Below are positions 1 to 8,165 of a DNA stretch of 64,000 nt, piece by piece. A program made the translations under genes and the position numbers. The notes beneath the pieces were generated by a model, which did no database searches, was not told the DNA's origin, and saw only the letters and a program-made list of their open reading frames with translations. The number at the start of each line of letters is the position of its first letter. Within the stretch, counting starts at the first letter, position 1. This stretch comes from Sphingomonas sp. KR3-1 (GTDB lineage: Bacteria; Pseudomonadota; Alphaproteobacteria; Sphingomonadales; Sphingomonadaceae), in the NCBI RefSeq assembly GCF_040049295.1, contig NZ_JBDZDQ010000001.1, forward strand, positions 310,001 to 374,000, written 5' to 3'.

Positions 1-459
1 GACGATGCGCCCGCGCCGCAGTCGCTGGGGCAGACGCGCCTGCGCCTCCTCGCCCCGCCCGCGCCCGGCGGCACGGTCAAGATCGACGCGGCGTTTGGCG
101 AGATCGCGCTGCAATATCCAGCATTTGCCGGAATCCTCCAGGCGCTTGGCGACGGCCCGCAAGCGATCGACCAGCTCGCCGGCCTGCCCAGCCTCGCCGA
201 ACAGGGCGCGGCCAGCGTCCGCCAGCTGCTGGTCCTGCTGCTCCATGCCGGCGTGCTCGGGCTGGCGTCGGAGACAAGCGACAACGCAGCCGCACACCGC
301 TTCAATGCCGTAATCGCCCACGCGGCGGGGCAAGGCGCGCCGTACCGCTACCTCGCCGCGCCGGCGCTCGGCTCGGCCATTCCCGCGAGCGAGGCGGAGT
401 TGCAGGCGTTCCGCGCAGGCACGCCGGCCGCGCACTGGCAGGGGCTGGGTGTGGCCTGA
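1..459 (+). CDS. C-terminal part of a probable methyltransferase with regulatory domain (5' end outside window)
   Basis: This frame is open from the first base to a TGA at 457-459, giving 152 residues with no start inside the window. The visible part has a helical stretch rich in Leu and Ala, then a segment containing RYLAAPALGSAIPAS and a Trp-containing tail. This resembles the C-terminal regulatory and winged-helix portion that follows the SAM-binding domain in bacterial class I methyltransferases with a methyltransferase regulatory domain (PF10119 type). The catalytic domain is not visible, so the assignment rests on the tail alone. The gene runs toward a palindromic repeat that separates it from the convergent HxlR gene. 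Confidence 0.5.
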   Translation, partial: DDAPAPQSLGQTRLRLLAPPAPGGTVKIDAAFGEIALQYPAFAGILQALGDGPQAIDQLAGLPSLAEQGAASVRQLLVLLLHAGVLGLASETSDNAAAHRFNAVIAHAAGQGAPYRYLAAPALGSAIPASEAELQAFRAGTPAAHWQGLGVA

Positions 460-480
460 CTTCCGTCGCCCAATCCGAAA

Positions 481-564
481 CGTCATCCCCGCGCAGGCGG
501 GATCCAGAGTCAGGAAGGACGCCGCTCTGTTACCCTGGATCCCCGCCTGCGCGGGGGTGACGGA
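481..564. repeat. Palindromic intergenic repeat (REP-like)
   Basis: The left arm, CGTCATCCCCGCGCAGGCGG at 481-500, is mirrored by a right arm ending GCGGGGGTGACGG at 552-564, with a short non-coding spacer. It lies between two convergent genes, so it may fold in transcripts from both sides and help termination. Related GTCGCCCCGGAC / GTCCCCGG-type repeats occur near 1.9 kb and 21.7 kb. Such dispersed palindromes are common in sphingomonad genomes. Confidence 0.75.
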
Positions 565-576
565 ATGTGGCTAGCC

Positions 577-969
577 CTACTCCGCCGCCAACCGCGCCGC
601 CCGGGCCGCGCCGATCGCCGGCATGCTCGCCTCGATCCAGTCCGCCAGCCCGCGGACATGCGCCGCGGCCTCGCGCCCCATCGGGGTCAGGCTGTACTCC
701 ACATGCGGCGGCACCACCGGATAGGCGACCCGGTCGACCAGCCCGTCGCCTTCCAGCCATTGCAGCGTCTGCGCCAGCATCCGCTCGCTCACCCCGCCCA
801 CCTTGCGGCGGAGCTCGCTGAAGCGGTGCGTGCCGCTTTCCAGCACGATCAGGATCAGCACGCCCCATTGGCTGGTGACGTGCTTCAATATCTCGCGCGA
901 CGGACAGCCCGGTTCCATCAGGTCGCCGCGGCGCACGCGGGTCGAAAAGGGCTCGAGAGGGTTTTCCAT
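577..969 (-). CDS. HxlR-family transcriptional regulator (QorR-like)
   Basis: This 130-residue protein is a single winged-helix domain of the HxlR family. The N-terminal part carries a Cys (MEPGCPSREILKHV, about residues 19-31) at the place where redox- or quinone-sensing HxlR proteins often keep one. The helix-turn-helix and recognition helix run through the segment HRFSELRRKVGGVSERMLAQ, and the wing follows with PVVPPHVEYSLT. It is divergent from a quinone-oxidoreductase-like gene whose start is 78 bp away. The same pairing exists in E. coli (qorR/qorB, formerly ytfH/ytfG), so it probably represses that neighbour and itself through the inverted repeat between them. The family call is firm and the target is inferred from context. 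Confidence 0.88.
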   Translation of the reverse strand: MENPLEPFSTRVRRGDLMEPGCPSREILKHVTSQWGVLILIVLESGTHRFSELRRKVGGVSERMLAQTLQWLEGDGLVDRVAYPVVPPHVEYSLTPMGREAAAHVRGLADWIEASMPAIGAARAARLAAE

Positions 970-988
970 ACTTACCCGAATGTATGTA

Positions 989-1003
989 CTTACGATAAGT
1001 AAG
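989..1003. promoter_or_regulatory. Inverted-repeat operator candidate between qorR-like and qorB-like genes
   Basis: CTTAC at 989-993 and GTAAG at 999-1003 form an inverted repeat with a 5-bp spacer, and a further CTTAC lies upstream at 971-975. The site is in the 78-bp gap between the divergent HxlR regulator and oxidoreductase genes. HxlR proteins bind short palindromes as dimers, so this is the natural candidate operator. Binding is inferred. Confidence 0.5.
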
Positions 1004-1047
1004 CAAGGCCCATATCTCGCTGTCCGTCACCACGAAGAACGGACCCA

Positions 1048-1893
1048 ATGACCATCGCCATCACCGGAGCCACCGGCCAGCTCGGCCGCATCGTCATCGA
1101 CAAGCTCAAGCAGCGCCTGCCCGCCGACCAGCTCGTCGCGCTCGCCCGCGCCCCCGAAAAGGCAGCGGATCTCGGCATCGAGGCGCGCGCCTTCGACTAT
1201 GACCGGCCCGAGACCCTCGCCCCCGCGCTCGCCGGCATCGACACGCTGTTGCTGATCTCGGGCAGCGAAGTCGGCAAGCGCGAGGCCCAGCACGCGGCGA
1301 TTGTCGACGCAGCCAAGGCGGCCGGCGTCGCGCGCATCGTCTATACCAGCCTGCTGCGCGCCGACACGACCACGCTCAGCCTCGGCACCGAGCATCGCGC
1401 GACCGAGCGGCTGATCGCGGCCTCGGGCATTCCCTTCACCTTCCTGCGCAACGGCTGGTATCTTGAGAATTACGCCGCCTCGGTGCAGGGCGCGCTCGCG
1501 CATGGCGCGCTGATCGGTGCGGCCGGCCAAGGCCGCATCGCCGCCGCCGCCCGCGCCGACTATGCCGATGCCGCCGTCGCGGTGCTGCTCGGCACCGGGC
1601 ATGACGGCAAGGTCTATGAACTGGCCGGCGACACCGCCTTCACCCTCGCCGACCTCGCCGCCGAGCTCTCGCGCCAGACAGGCCGCGACATTGCGTACAA
1701 CAACCTCGCCGCCGCCGATTACGCCGCCGCGCTCACCGGCGCCGGCGTCCCCGCCCCGTTCGCCGAGATGCTCGCCGGCTGGGACGGCGACATCGCGAAC
1801 GGCGAGCTGTTCGAAGATGGCGGGACGCTGTCGAAGCTGATCGGCCACCCGACGACCAGCCTGGCAGACGGCGTGAAGGCGCTGATCGGCTAG
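1048..1893 (+). CDS. NmrA/SDR-family NAD(P)H:quinone oxidoreductase (QorB-like)
   Basis: This 281-residue protein is an atypical short-chain dehydrogenase of the NmrA/QOR2 type. It starts with the Rossmann motif ITGATGQLG (residues 4-12), which binds NAD(P). The central part has the family segment VYTSLLRADTT and then FLRNGWYLENY, and a C-terminal substrate domain follows. E. coli QorB reduces quinones with NADPH, and the divergent HxlR gene matches the qorR-qorB arrangement. It probably detoxifies quinones or related electrophiles in the cytoplasm. The exact substrate cannot be read from the sequence. Confidence 0.85.
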   Translation: MTIAITGATGQLGRIVIDKLKQRLPADQLVALARAPEKAADLGIEARAFDYDRPETLAPALAGIDTLLLISGSEVGKREAQHAAIVDAAKAAGVARIVYTSLLRADTTTLSLGTEHRATERLIAASGIPFTFLRNGWYLENYAASVQGALAHGALIGAAGQGRIAAAARADYADAAVAVLLGTGHDGKVYELAGDTAFTLADLAAELSRQTGRDIAYNNLAAADYAAALTGAGVPAPFAEMLAGWDGDIANGELFEDGGTLSKLIGHPTTSLADGVKALIG

Positions 1894-1902
1894 ATCGGGC
1901 CA

Positions 1903-2010
1903 AGCTGGTCCCCGGCGAAGGCTGGGGCCCAGTTTCGGGCTGACTGGAGAGGCGGGAAACTTGCGAAAGGCATCGCAGCAGGCCCCGGCTTTCGCCGGGG
2001 AAAGAAGAAC
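1903..2010. repeat. Palindromic repeat pair upstream of the helicase gene
   Basis: TGGTCCCCGGCGAAGGCTGG near 1909-1928 and GGCCCCGGCTTTCGCCGGGG at 1981-2000 are inverted copies of one unit separated by about 50 bp. This is the same general class of GC-rich dispersed palindrome as the one near 0.5 kb. It lies at the start of the 372-bp gap after the oxidoreductase gene and could stop transcription coming from it. No gene is visible here. Confidence 0.65.
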
Positions 2011-2265
2011 TGGCAATGTAGGATTTGATCTGATCTATGCTTGCAGATGCACGTCCGGCCCGACTCTCTTGCCCCGCGCACGCATATGCGATTCAAGAGA
2101 ATCAACATTTTCGATGCGGGGAATTTGCAGCCCCCAACCAAAAACCTCGAAAATCCGCCATTTAGTTGCTCAACCACTCGGTTGAACGACACAAAGCCAC
2201 GCCGCCGGCAATCAACCTTCTTTTCGCTTGCCGTAAGGCCTCCGCATCCCCATGTGCGGTGCCTC
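2011..2265 (+). promoter_or_regulatory. AT-richer leader region of the DEAD-box helicase gene
   Basis: This non-coding stretch precedes the helicase start. It holds a hairpin-forming TCAACC-ACTC-GGTTGA at 2170-2185 and a second short stem, CCGCA/TGCGG, that ends a few bases before the ATG. No clear Shine-Dalgarno sequence sits at the usual distance. The helicase frame stays open upstream to 2041, but that extension reads like non-coding sequence. Structured 5' leaders are common on cold-shock RNA-helicase genes. Regulation here is inferred. Confidence 0.35.
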
Positions 2266-4011
2266 ATGTCATTTGCTGAATTCCCTGCGCTTCTCGCCGA
2301 AGCGCTCGCGTCGCGTGGTTATGCCGCGCCCACGGCCGTCCAGGCCGCCGTCATCGAACCCGAAGCCGCTGGCCGTGACCTCATCGTCTCCGCCCAGACC
2401 GGCTCCGGCAAGACCGTGGCCTTCGGCCTCGCCATGCATCCCGAGCTGCTTGGCGAGGATGGCCGGGTCGTCCCCACCCGCGAGCCGCACGCGCTGATCA
2501 TCGCCCCGACCCGCGAGCTCGCCTTGCAGGTCAGCCGCGAGCTGATCTGGCTCTACGGCCCCACCGGTGCGCGCATCGCCACCTGCGTGGGCGGCATGGA
2601 CGCCTCGAAGGAGCGCCGCCAGCTCAACCTCGGCGCGCATATCGTCGTCGGCACCCCCGGCCGCCTGCGCGACCATCTCGAGCGCGGTGCGCTCGACCTG
2701 TCGTCGCTGCGTGCCATCGTCCTCGATGAGGCCGACGAGATGCTCGACATGGGCTTCCGCGACGATCTCGAGGAGATCCTCAACGCCACGCCCGAGACGC
2801 GCCGCACGCTGCTCTTCTCGGCGACGATGCCCAAGCCGATCGTCTCGCTCGCCAAGCGCTACCAGAAGGATGCGCTGCGCATCTCGACGGTGGGCGAGGA
2901 CCGCGGGCATGGCGACATCAGCTACCAGGCCGTCGCGGTCAGCCCGTCGGACATCGAGCATGCGGTGATCAACCTGCTCCGCTTCCACGAAGCGGAGACG
3001 GCGATCCTGTTCTGCGCGACCCGCGACAATGTCCGCCACCTGCATGCGACGCTGACCGAGCGCGGCTTCTCCGCCGTGGCGCTGTCGGGCGAGCATTCGC
3101 AGTCCGAGCGCAACAATGCGCTCCAGGCGCTGCGCGACCGCCGCGCCCGCGTCTGCGTCGCCACCGACGTGGCCGCCCGCGGCATCGACTTGCCGTCGCT
3201 CAGCCTCGTCGTCCATGTCGAGCTGCCGCGCGACGCCGAGGCGCTCCAGCACCGTTCGGGCCGCACCGGCCGTGCGGGCAAGAAGGGCACCGCCGTCCTC
3301 ATCGTCCCCTTCCCGCGCCGTCGCCGGGTGGAATCGATGCTGCGCGGCGCCCGCATCAACGCCGAGTGGATCAACGTGCCTTCGCCCGAGGCCATCCGCG
3401 CGCAGGACCGCGAGCGCCTGCTCGCCGCGCTGCTCGCGCCGGTGGAAGTGGACGAGGAGGATACGGCGATCGCCGAGCGCCTGCTCGCCGAGCGTACCCC
3501 GGCCGAGATCGCCGCCGCGCTGGTCCGCGCCCACCGCGCCGCGCTGCCCGCGCCCGAGGAGATGATGGAGCGCAGCGACAAGCGCGACGATCGCCAGGCC
3601 GGCGCGCACCGCGAGGGCTTTGACGATGTCGTCTGGTTCCGCATGGACATCGGCCGCCGCCAGAATGCCGATCCGCGCTGGGTGCTCCCGCTGATCTGCC
3701 GCCGCGGCAACATCACCAAGAACGAAGTCGGCGCGATCCGCATCGGCCCGAACGAGACGGCGTTCCAGATCCCGCGCGGCATGGCGAACAAGTTCATGGC
3801 GTCCGTGGCGCGCACTGCCGAGAGCGACGAGGACGTCCGCTTCGAGCCGTCCGACGGTCCGGTCGAGGGTGGCGGTGGCCGCCCGCCGCAGCAGCGCAAC
3901 GGGCCCAACCGCCCGGCCGGCCCGCGCGGTCCCGGTGGCCCCGGCGCGCCGCGTCACCAGGCCAAGCCCTATCGCAAGGCGCCGCCGGCGCGGGGTCCCT
4001 CGCACCGGTGA
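2266..4011 (+). CDS. DEAD-box ATP-dependent RNA helicase (DbpA/CsdA type)
   Basis: This 581-residue helicase has the complete motif set: AQTGSGKT (43-50), PTREL (81-85), DEAD (154-157), SAT (185-187), and HRSGRTGR in the second RecA-like domain. After a connector comes a DbpA/CsdA-type RNA-binding domain (about 446-515, with RRGNITKNEVGAIRIG) and a Gly/Pro/Arg-rich tail. It should unwind RNA during ribosome assembly or mRNA decay, probably at low temperature. I chose the ATG at 2266 because the conserved N-terminus begins there and the sequence upstream does not look coding. It overlaps the next gene, yaiI, by 4 bp (GTGA), so the two are translationally coupled. Confidence 0.92.
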   Translation: MSFAEFPALLAEALASRGYAAPTAVQAAVIEPEAAGRDLIVSAQTGSGKTVAFGLAMHPELLGEDGRVVPTREPHALIIAPTRELALQVSRELIWLYGPTGARIATCVGGMDASKERRQLNLGAHIVVGTPGRLRDHLERGALDLSSLRAIVLDEADEMLDMGFRDDLEEILNATPETRRTLLFSATMPKPIVSLAKRYQKDALRISTVGEDRGHGDISYQAVAVSPSDIEHAVINLLRFHEAETAILFCATRDNVRHLHATLTERGFSAVALSGEHSQSERNNALQALRDRRARVCVATDVAARGIDLPSLSLVVHVELPRDAEALQHRSGRTGRAGKKGTAVLIVPFPRRRRVESMLRGARINAEWINVPSPEAIRAQDRERLLAALLAPVEVDEEDTAIAERLLAERTPAEIAAALVRAHRAALPAPEEMMERSDKRDDRQAGAHREGFDDVVWFRMDIGRRQNADPRWVLPLICRRGNITKNEVGAIRIGPNETAFQIPRGMANKFMASVARTAESDEDVRFEPSDGPVEGGGGRPPQQRNGPNRPAGPRGPGGPGAPRHQAKPYRKAPPARGPSHR

Positions 4012-4457
4012 GGGTCCTCGTCGACGCCGACGCGTGCCCGGTGAAGGACGAGGTCTACAAGGTCGCCTGGCGCCATGAGGTGCCTGTCGTGATCGTGAGC
4101 AATTCGTGGCTGCGCGTGCCCCAGCATCCGCTGGTCAGCCGCCAGGTGGTCAGCGACGGCTTCGACGCCGCCGATGACTGGATCGCCGAGCAGGCCGGCG
4201 CGGACAGCGTGGTGATCACCGCCGACATCCTGCTGGCGGACCGCGCGCTCAAGGCCGGCGCGCGGGTGTTGTCTCCCACCGGCAAGCCCTTCACCACCAG
4301 CTCCATCGGCGCGGCGATCGCCACTCGGGCGATCATGGCCGACCTGCGCGCCGGCGGCGACCAGATCGGCGGTCCGAAGCCCTTTTCGCCGGCGGACCGC
4401 TCGGCCTTCCTCCAGGCGCTTGACCGGGAAATCGTCGCCCTGAAGCGGCTTACCTAA
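4008..4457 (+). CDS. YaiI/YqxD family protein (UPF0178, DUF188)
   Basis: This 149-residue protein matches the DUF188 family over its whole length. It begins with VLVDADACPVKDEVYKVA, where the acidic residues resemble a PIN-like or Rossmann-like metal site, and contains ADSVVITADILLADRALKAG. Family members are widespread and have no settled function, although a nuclease-type fold has been suggested. The GTG start overlaps the helicase stop by 4 bp, so expression should be coupled to it. That pairing hints at an RNA-related role, which is inference. Confidence 0.88.
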   Translation: MRVLVDADACPVKDEVYKVAWRHEVPVVIVSNSWLRVPQHPLVSRQVVSDGFDAADDWIAEQAGADSVVITADILLADRALKAGARVLSPTGKPFTTSSIGAAIATRAIMADLRAGGDQIGGPKPFSPADRSAFLQALDREIVALKRLT

Positions 4458-4512
4458 TCTTAGGAGACGTGCAGCTAAGCTCCCCCGACGACTGAGTGGG
4501 ACCATCGGGGAA

Positions 4513-6975
4513 ATGCTGAAACTACCGCTGATTGCGCCGCGCCCGCCGCGGCTGAGCGAGATGAGTGACGAGCTGCGCGCGCTCGAGGCGAGCGGCTATT
4601 TCAGCAATGGCGGGCCCATCGTCCGCGATTTCGAGCGCAAGGCCGTCGGGCAGCTGTTCGGTGGCGAGGGCCTGGTTCTGGCGGTGTCCAACGCGACGCT
4701 CGGCCTGTTGCTGGCGATCCGCGAGGCCCGCGCCGGCCGCCCGGGCCGCTATGCGCTGGTCCCCGCCTTCACCTTCGCCGCAACGGCGCATGCGGCGCTC
4801 TGGGCGGGCCTCACCCCGATCCTGGTCGACAGCGACCCCGACGACTGGGCCGTCTCCGCCGCGGCAATCGAAGCTGCGCTCGCCAAGCATGGCGAGGAAA
4901 TCGCTGTTGTCGTGCCCTATGACACCTTCGGCTGCGGCATCGACCTCGACTATTACCAGGCGCTGTCCGAGCGCCACAATGTCGGCGTGGTCATCGACGC
5001 CGCTGCGTCGCTGGGCAGCCTGGATGCCGCCGGCCGCGGCTTCGGCACCGCCGCCCGCTTCAGCTGCGTCTTCTCGATGCACGCCACCAAGACCTTCGCC
5101 ACCGCCGAGGGCGGGCTGATCTACAGCGCCGATCCCGACCGGATCCAGATCCTGCGCCGCATGCAGAATTTCGGCTTCGGCGCCCCGCGCACCGCGACGC
5201 AGGAGGGCATCAACGCCAAGCTGCCCGAACTGCTCGGCCTGATGGCCCGCGCCAAGCTGGGCGAGATCGACACCGTCGCCGAGCACCGCGCCGCGCTCGA
5301 CCGCACCTATCGCGAGCAGCTGGGCAACACCGTCACCTTCCAGCGCAGCCATGCCACCCGCCAGGTCGCGCAGTTCATGCCGATGCTGCTCCCGGCCGGC
5401 ACCGATCGCGCCGCCGTGATGGCGCATCTCACGGAGCGGGGCATCGGCTCGGGCCATTATTTCAGCCCCCACATCGGCGAGCAGCCCTATTTCCGCCAGG
5501 CCGCGATCACGGGCACGACGCCGGTGGCCGACGACCTGTCCAGGCGCATGCTCTCGCTCCCCGTCACCGATGCGATGGACGCCAGCGACGTCGCCACCGT
5601 GTGTGAGGCGCTCCAGGCAGCACTGCGCAAGCCGCGGATCGTCGTGCCCGCGCCGCAGCCCAGGATCCTCAACACCGTGCTGATCGGCGGGGGGCCCGCG
5701 GGCGTCGCCTTCCTCATCTCGGCGAGCAAGAACGGCAAGCTGCGCGAGCTCGCTGCCGGCCTCGCCGTAATCGAACGCGGCCCCAGCCTCGGCGCCGGCG
5801 AGCTGCCGAGCTATGCCATCACCTCGGACAGCACCGCCGAGACCTTCCTCAGCGCGGTCAAGGACAATCCCGAGCCGAGCATCGCCGCGCTCATCGACCA
5901 TCCGGCATCAAGGGAGATCGCCCAGTATGTCGGCAAGCTCGGCGTGCCGCTCTACCGCACCGGCCCGTTTCTCGAAGCGATGGGCCAGCGCGTCGGCGCG
6001 GTTGTCGCCGAGGCGGGCGGCAGCGTGCTGACCGCCCACGAAGTGATCGACAGCCGCCGCACGGCCTCGGGCCTGTGGCAGACCCGCGTCCGCGAGTCTG
6101 CCACAGGCGCCGAGTGCGAGTTGCTCTCGCAGAACATCGTCATCGCCACCGGCGGCTACCAGTCGGCCAGCGGCATCGCCGCCACGCCCGTTGCTGGTAC
6201 CCCGCTCGGCCAGCAGGTCGGCGAACGGCTGATGCTCTGCGACGATATGCTGCGCACCGGCGGCATGGCGCGGCTGCGCGAGCGCATCGCGCACACCCGC
6301 GCGCCCAGGATCGCGATCATCGGCGCCTCTACCTCCGCCATCGCCTCCGCCGTCCTGTTGCTCAAGTCCGACATCCCGTTCGGTGCCGAGAGCCTGAGCC
6401 TGCTCCACCGCGAGGAACTGCGCCCCTGGTATCCCTCGGCCGAAGCCGCCCGCGAAGACGGCTTCACCGATTTCGGGCCCGACGACATCTGCCCGCTCTC
6501 GGGCTTCGTCTATCGCCTCGCCGGCTTCCGGCTGGAGGCGCGCGAGCTGGTGCTGCGCATGCTCCGCATCGGCGGCCGTACCCCCGATCCCCGCGTCCTG
6601 CTCCACCAATTCCGCGAAACCGATCCCGCCGCGGCGAAGATCCTTGCCGAGGCCGACGTGGTCGTCGCCGCGCTCGGCTATCGTCCGCATGCGCTGCCGC
6701 TGCTCGACGCATCGGGCGAGCGCATCGCACTTGCCGCGCATGCGCCCGGCCGCCCGCGCCTCGCTGACCAGCTCTGCCGCGTCACCGATGCCGAGGGGCA
6801 GGTGATACCCGGCGCCTATGGCATCGGGCTTGCCGCGGGCTTCGTTCCCGAGGGCCGTCTCGGCGGCGAGAAGAGCTTCAAGGGCAAGGCCAATGGGCTG
6901 TGGCAGTGGCAGAATGACGTCGGCCAGCTCATCGTCGACCAGCTGCTCGGCCAGGCCGTGAGCCTCGTCGCATGA
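4513..6975 (+). CDS. Fusion: DegT/DnrJ/EryC1 aminotransferase + FAD/NAD(P)-binding oxidoreductase
   Basis: This 820-residue protein joins two enzymes. Residues 1-375 are a DegT/DnrJ/EryC1-type PLP aminotransferase, with D162 (VVIDAAASLGS) as the likely pyridine-nitrogen ligand and K193 (SMHATKTF) as the PLP lysine; such enzymes usually aminate ketosugars. Residues about 387-820 are a flavoprotein with a FAD motif IGGGPAG (391-397), an ATGG segment (545-548) and a second nucleotide motif AIIGASTSA (601-609), resembling class B N-hydroxylating monooxygenases. One continuous frame with no internal start signal supports a true fusion. The next gene, a glycosyltransferase, overlaps it by ATGA. It may make an aminated, oxidised sugar that the neighbour transfers, but the reaction is unknown. 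Confidence 0.82.
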   Translation: MLKLPLIAPRPPRLSEMSDELRALEASGYFSNGGPIVRDFERKAVGQLFGGEGLVLAVSNATLGLLLAIREARAGRPGRYALVPAFTFAATAHAALWAGLTPILVDSDPDDWAVSAAAIEAALAKHGEEIAVVVPYDTFGCGIDLDYYQALSERHNVGVVIDAAASLGSLDAAGRGFGTAARFSCVFSMHATKTFATAEGGLIYSADPDRIQILRRMQNFGFGAPRTATQEGINAKLPELLGLMARAKLGEIDTVAEHRAALDRTYREQLGNTVTFQRSHATRQVAQFMPMLLPAGTDRAAVMAHLTERGIGSGHYFSPHIGEQPYFRQAAITGTTPVADDLSRRMLSLPVTDAMDASDVATVCEALQAALRKPRIVVPAPQPRILNTVLIGGGPAGVAFLISASKNGKLRELAAGLAVIERGPSLGAGELPSYAITSDSTAETFLSAVKDNPEPSIAALIDHPASREIAQYVGKLGVPLYRTGPFLEAMGQRVGAVVAEAGGSVLTAHEVIDSRRTASGLWQTRVRESATGAECELLSQNIVIATGGYQSASGIAATPVAGTPLGQQVGERLMLCDDMLRTGGMARLRERIAHTRAPRIAIIGASTSAIASAVLLLKSDIPFGAESLSLLHREELRPWYPSAEAAREDGFTDFGPDDICPLSGFVYRLAGFRLEARELVLRMLRIGGRTPDPRVLLHQFRETDPAAAKILAEADVVVAALGYRPHALPLLDASGERIALAAHAPGRPRLADQLCRVTDAEGQVIPGAYGIGLAAGFVPEGRLGGEKSFKGKANGLWQWQNDVGQLIVDQLLGQAVSLVA

Positions 6976-8039
6976 ACACCGCCGCGCCCACCGTCTCCGT
7001 CATCATGCCGGCGTACAATGGCGCGGCGTGGATCCAGGCGACGATCGATTCCGTACTGGCGCAGGACTTCGCCGACTGGGAGCTGGTGATCGTCGACGAT
7101 TGCTCGACCGACGACACCCGCGAGTTGCTCGCTACGCTGGCCGATCCGCGCATCACCGTGCTCCACGCCGACGTGAACGGCGGCCCGGTCGTAGCCCGCA
7201 ACATTGGCTTTGCGGCAGCGCGCGGGCGCTACATCGCGGGGCTCGACCAGGACGATCTGTGCAAGCCCGGCCGCTTCACCGCTCAGGTCGCCCATCTCGA
7301 TACCAACCCCGGCACCATGCTAGTCGCCACCGCGGCCGAGCTGCTCGAGGAGGGCCGCCTGACGCCCTGGCCCGGCGACCGCCCGCTGACACCGGCGACG
7401 ATCGACTGGCTGCTCCTCACCCAGAACCCGCTGGTCTGGTCCACAGTGATGTTCCGCGCCGAGGCTGCGCGGCTGCTCGATCCGTTCGAGCGTCCGCAGG
7501 TCCGCTATGCTGAGGACTTCGACCTCTATCACCGGCTCGGCCGCTTCGGGCAGATCGCCCGGCTCGACGAAGCACATCTGCTCTATCGCTGCCATCCGGG
7601 CGGCGCTTCGAAGCGCTTTGCCGAGATGATGGCCGCCAGCGCCGCGCGGGTGCTCACCGAGCGCTATCTGCCGGTGTTCGGCGAGGGCGAGGCGCTGGCG
7701 AACGCGGAATTGGTGGTGCGCTATTTCATGGCCCGCGATCCGGTGCCCGACCTCGAGACGCTCGGCCGGCTCTCGCACATCCTCGCCGCGCTCCATGCCG
7801 ATCATGTCGCCCGCACCCCGCTCACCCCGCGCGAGCGGATCGAAGTGGACGGCGAGCATGCCCGGCTGTGGTGGCTGGTCGCCCGCCCGGCGCTGCGCCA
7901 GGGCGCAGTGACGCTGCGCCAGGCAATGGCCGTGCTGCCCGAAAGCGTGCACCTGCCGGCCAACGACCCGGACCGCCTGATCTCGCCGCTCATCGGCCGC
8001 GTGCGCGCGATCGGGCGCGGGCTGGGCGTGGCGCTGTAG
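6972..8039 (+). CDS. Glycosyltransferase family 2
   Basis: This 355-residue protein has a GT-A fold N-terminus: VSVIMPAYNGAAWI, then VIVDDCSTDDTRELL, and the metal-binding LDQDDLCKPGR motif near residues 91-101. A conserved ED in RYAEDFDLYHRLG is the likely catalytic-base region. No membrane segment is evident, so it is probably cytoplasmic or peripheral. The ATG overlaps the stop of the aminotransferase-flavoprotein fusion by 4 bp, so the two are translationally coupled. It probably attaches the sugar made by that enzyme, or one related to it, to an acceptor that cannot be named. Confidence 0.9.
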   Translation: MNTAAPTVSVIMPAYNGAAWIQATIDSVLAQDFADWELVIVDDCSTDDTRELLATLADPRITVLHADVNGGPVVARNIGFAAARGRYIAGLDQDDLCKPGRFTAQVAHLDTNPGTMLVATAAELLEEGRLTPWPGDRPLTPATIDWLLLTQNPLVWSTVMFRAEAARLLDPFERPQVRYAEDFDLYHRLGRFGQIARLDEAHLLYRCHPGGASKRFAEMMAASAARVLTERYLPVFGEGEALANAELVVRYFMARDPVPDLETLGRLSHILAALHADHVARTPLTPRERIEVDGEHARLWWLVARPALRQGAVTLRQAMAVLPESVHLPANDPDRLISPLIGRVRAIGRGLGVAL

Positions 8040-8165
8040 GATAGCCACCAGAACTTCTGCGGTTGATTGTCCACCGGGCCTGCTCGCCGCCGATTTCGGG
8101 GTTTGCCCCGATAGGAACGCCATTGCTGCCGCATAGACTTGCTCGATCCAACCTGGAGACGAGTC

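Noticed and set aside
2041..2265. Extended N-terminus of the DEAD-box helicase
   Set aside because: The extra 75 residues do not resemble helicase sequence and the family N-terminus (SFAEFPALLAEAL) starts at 2266.
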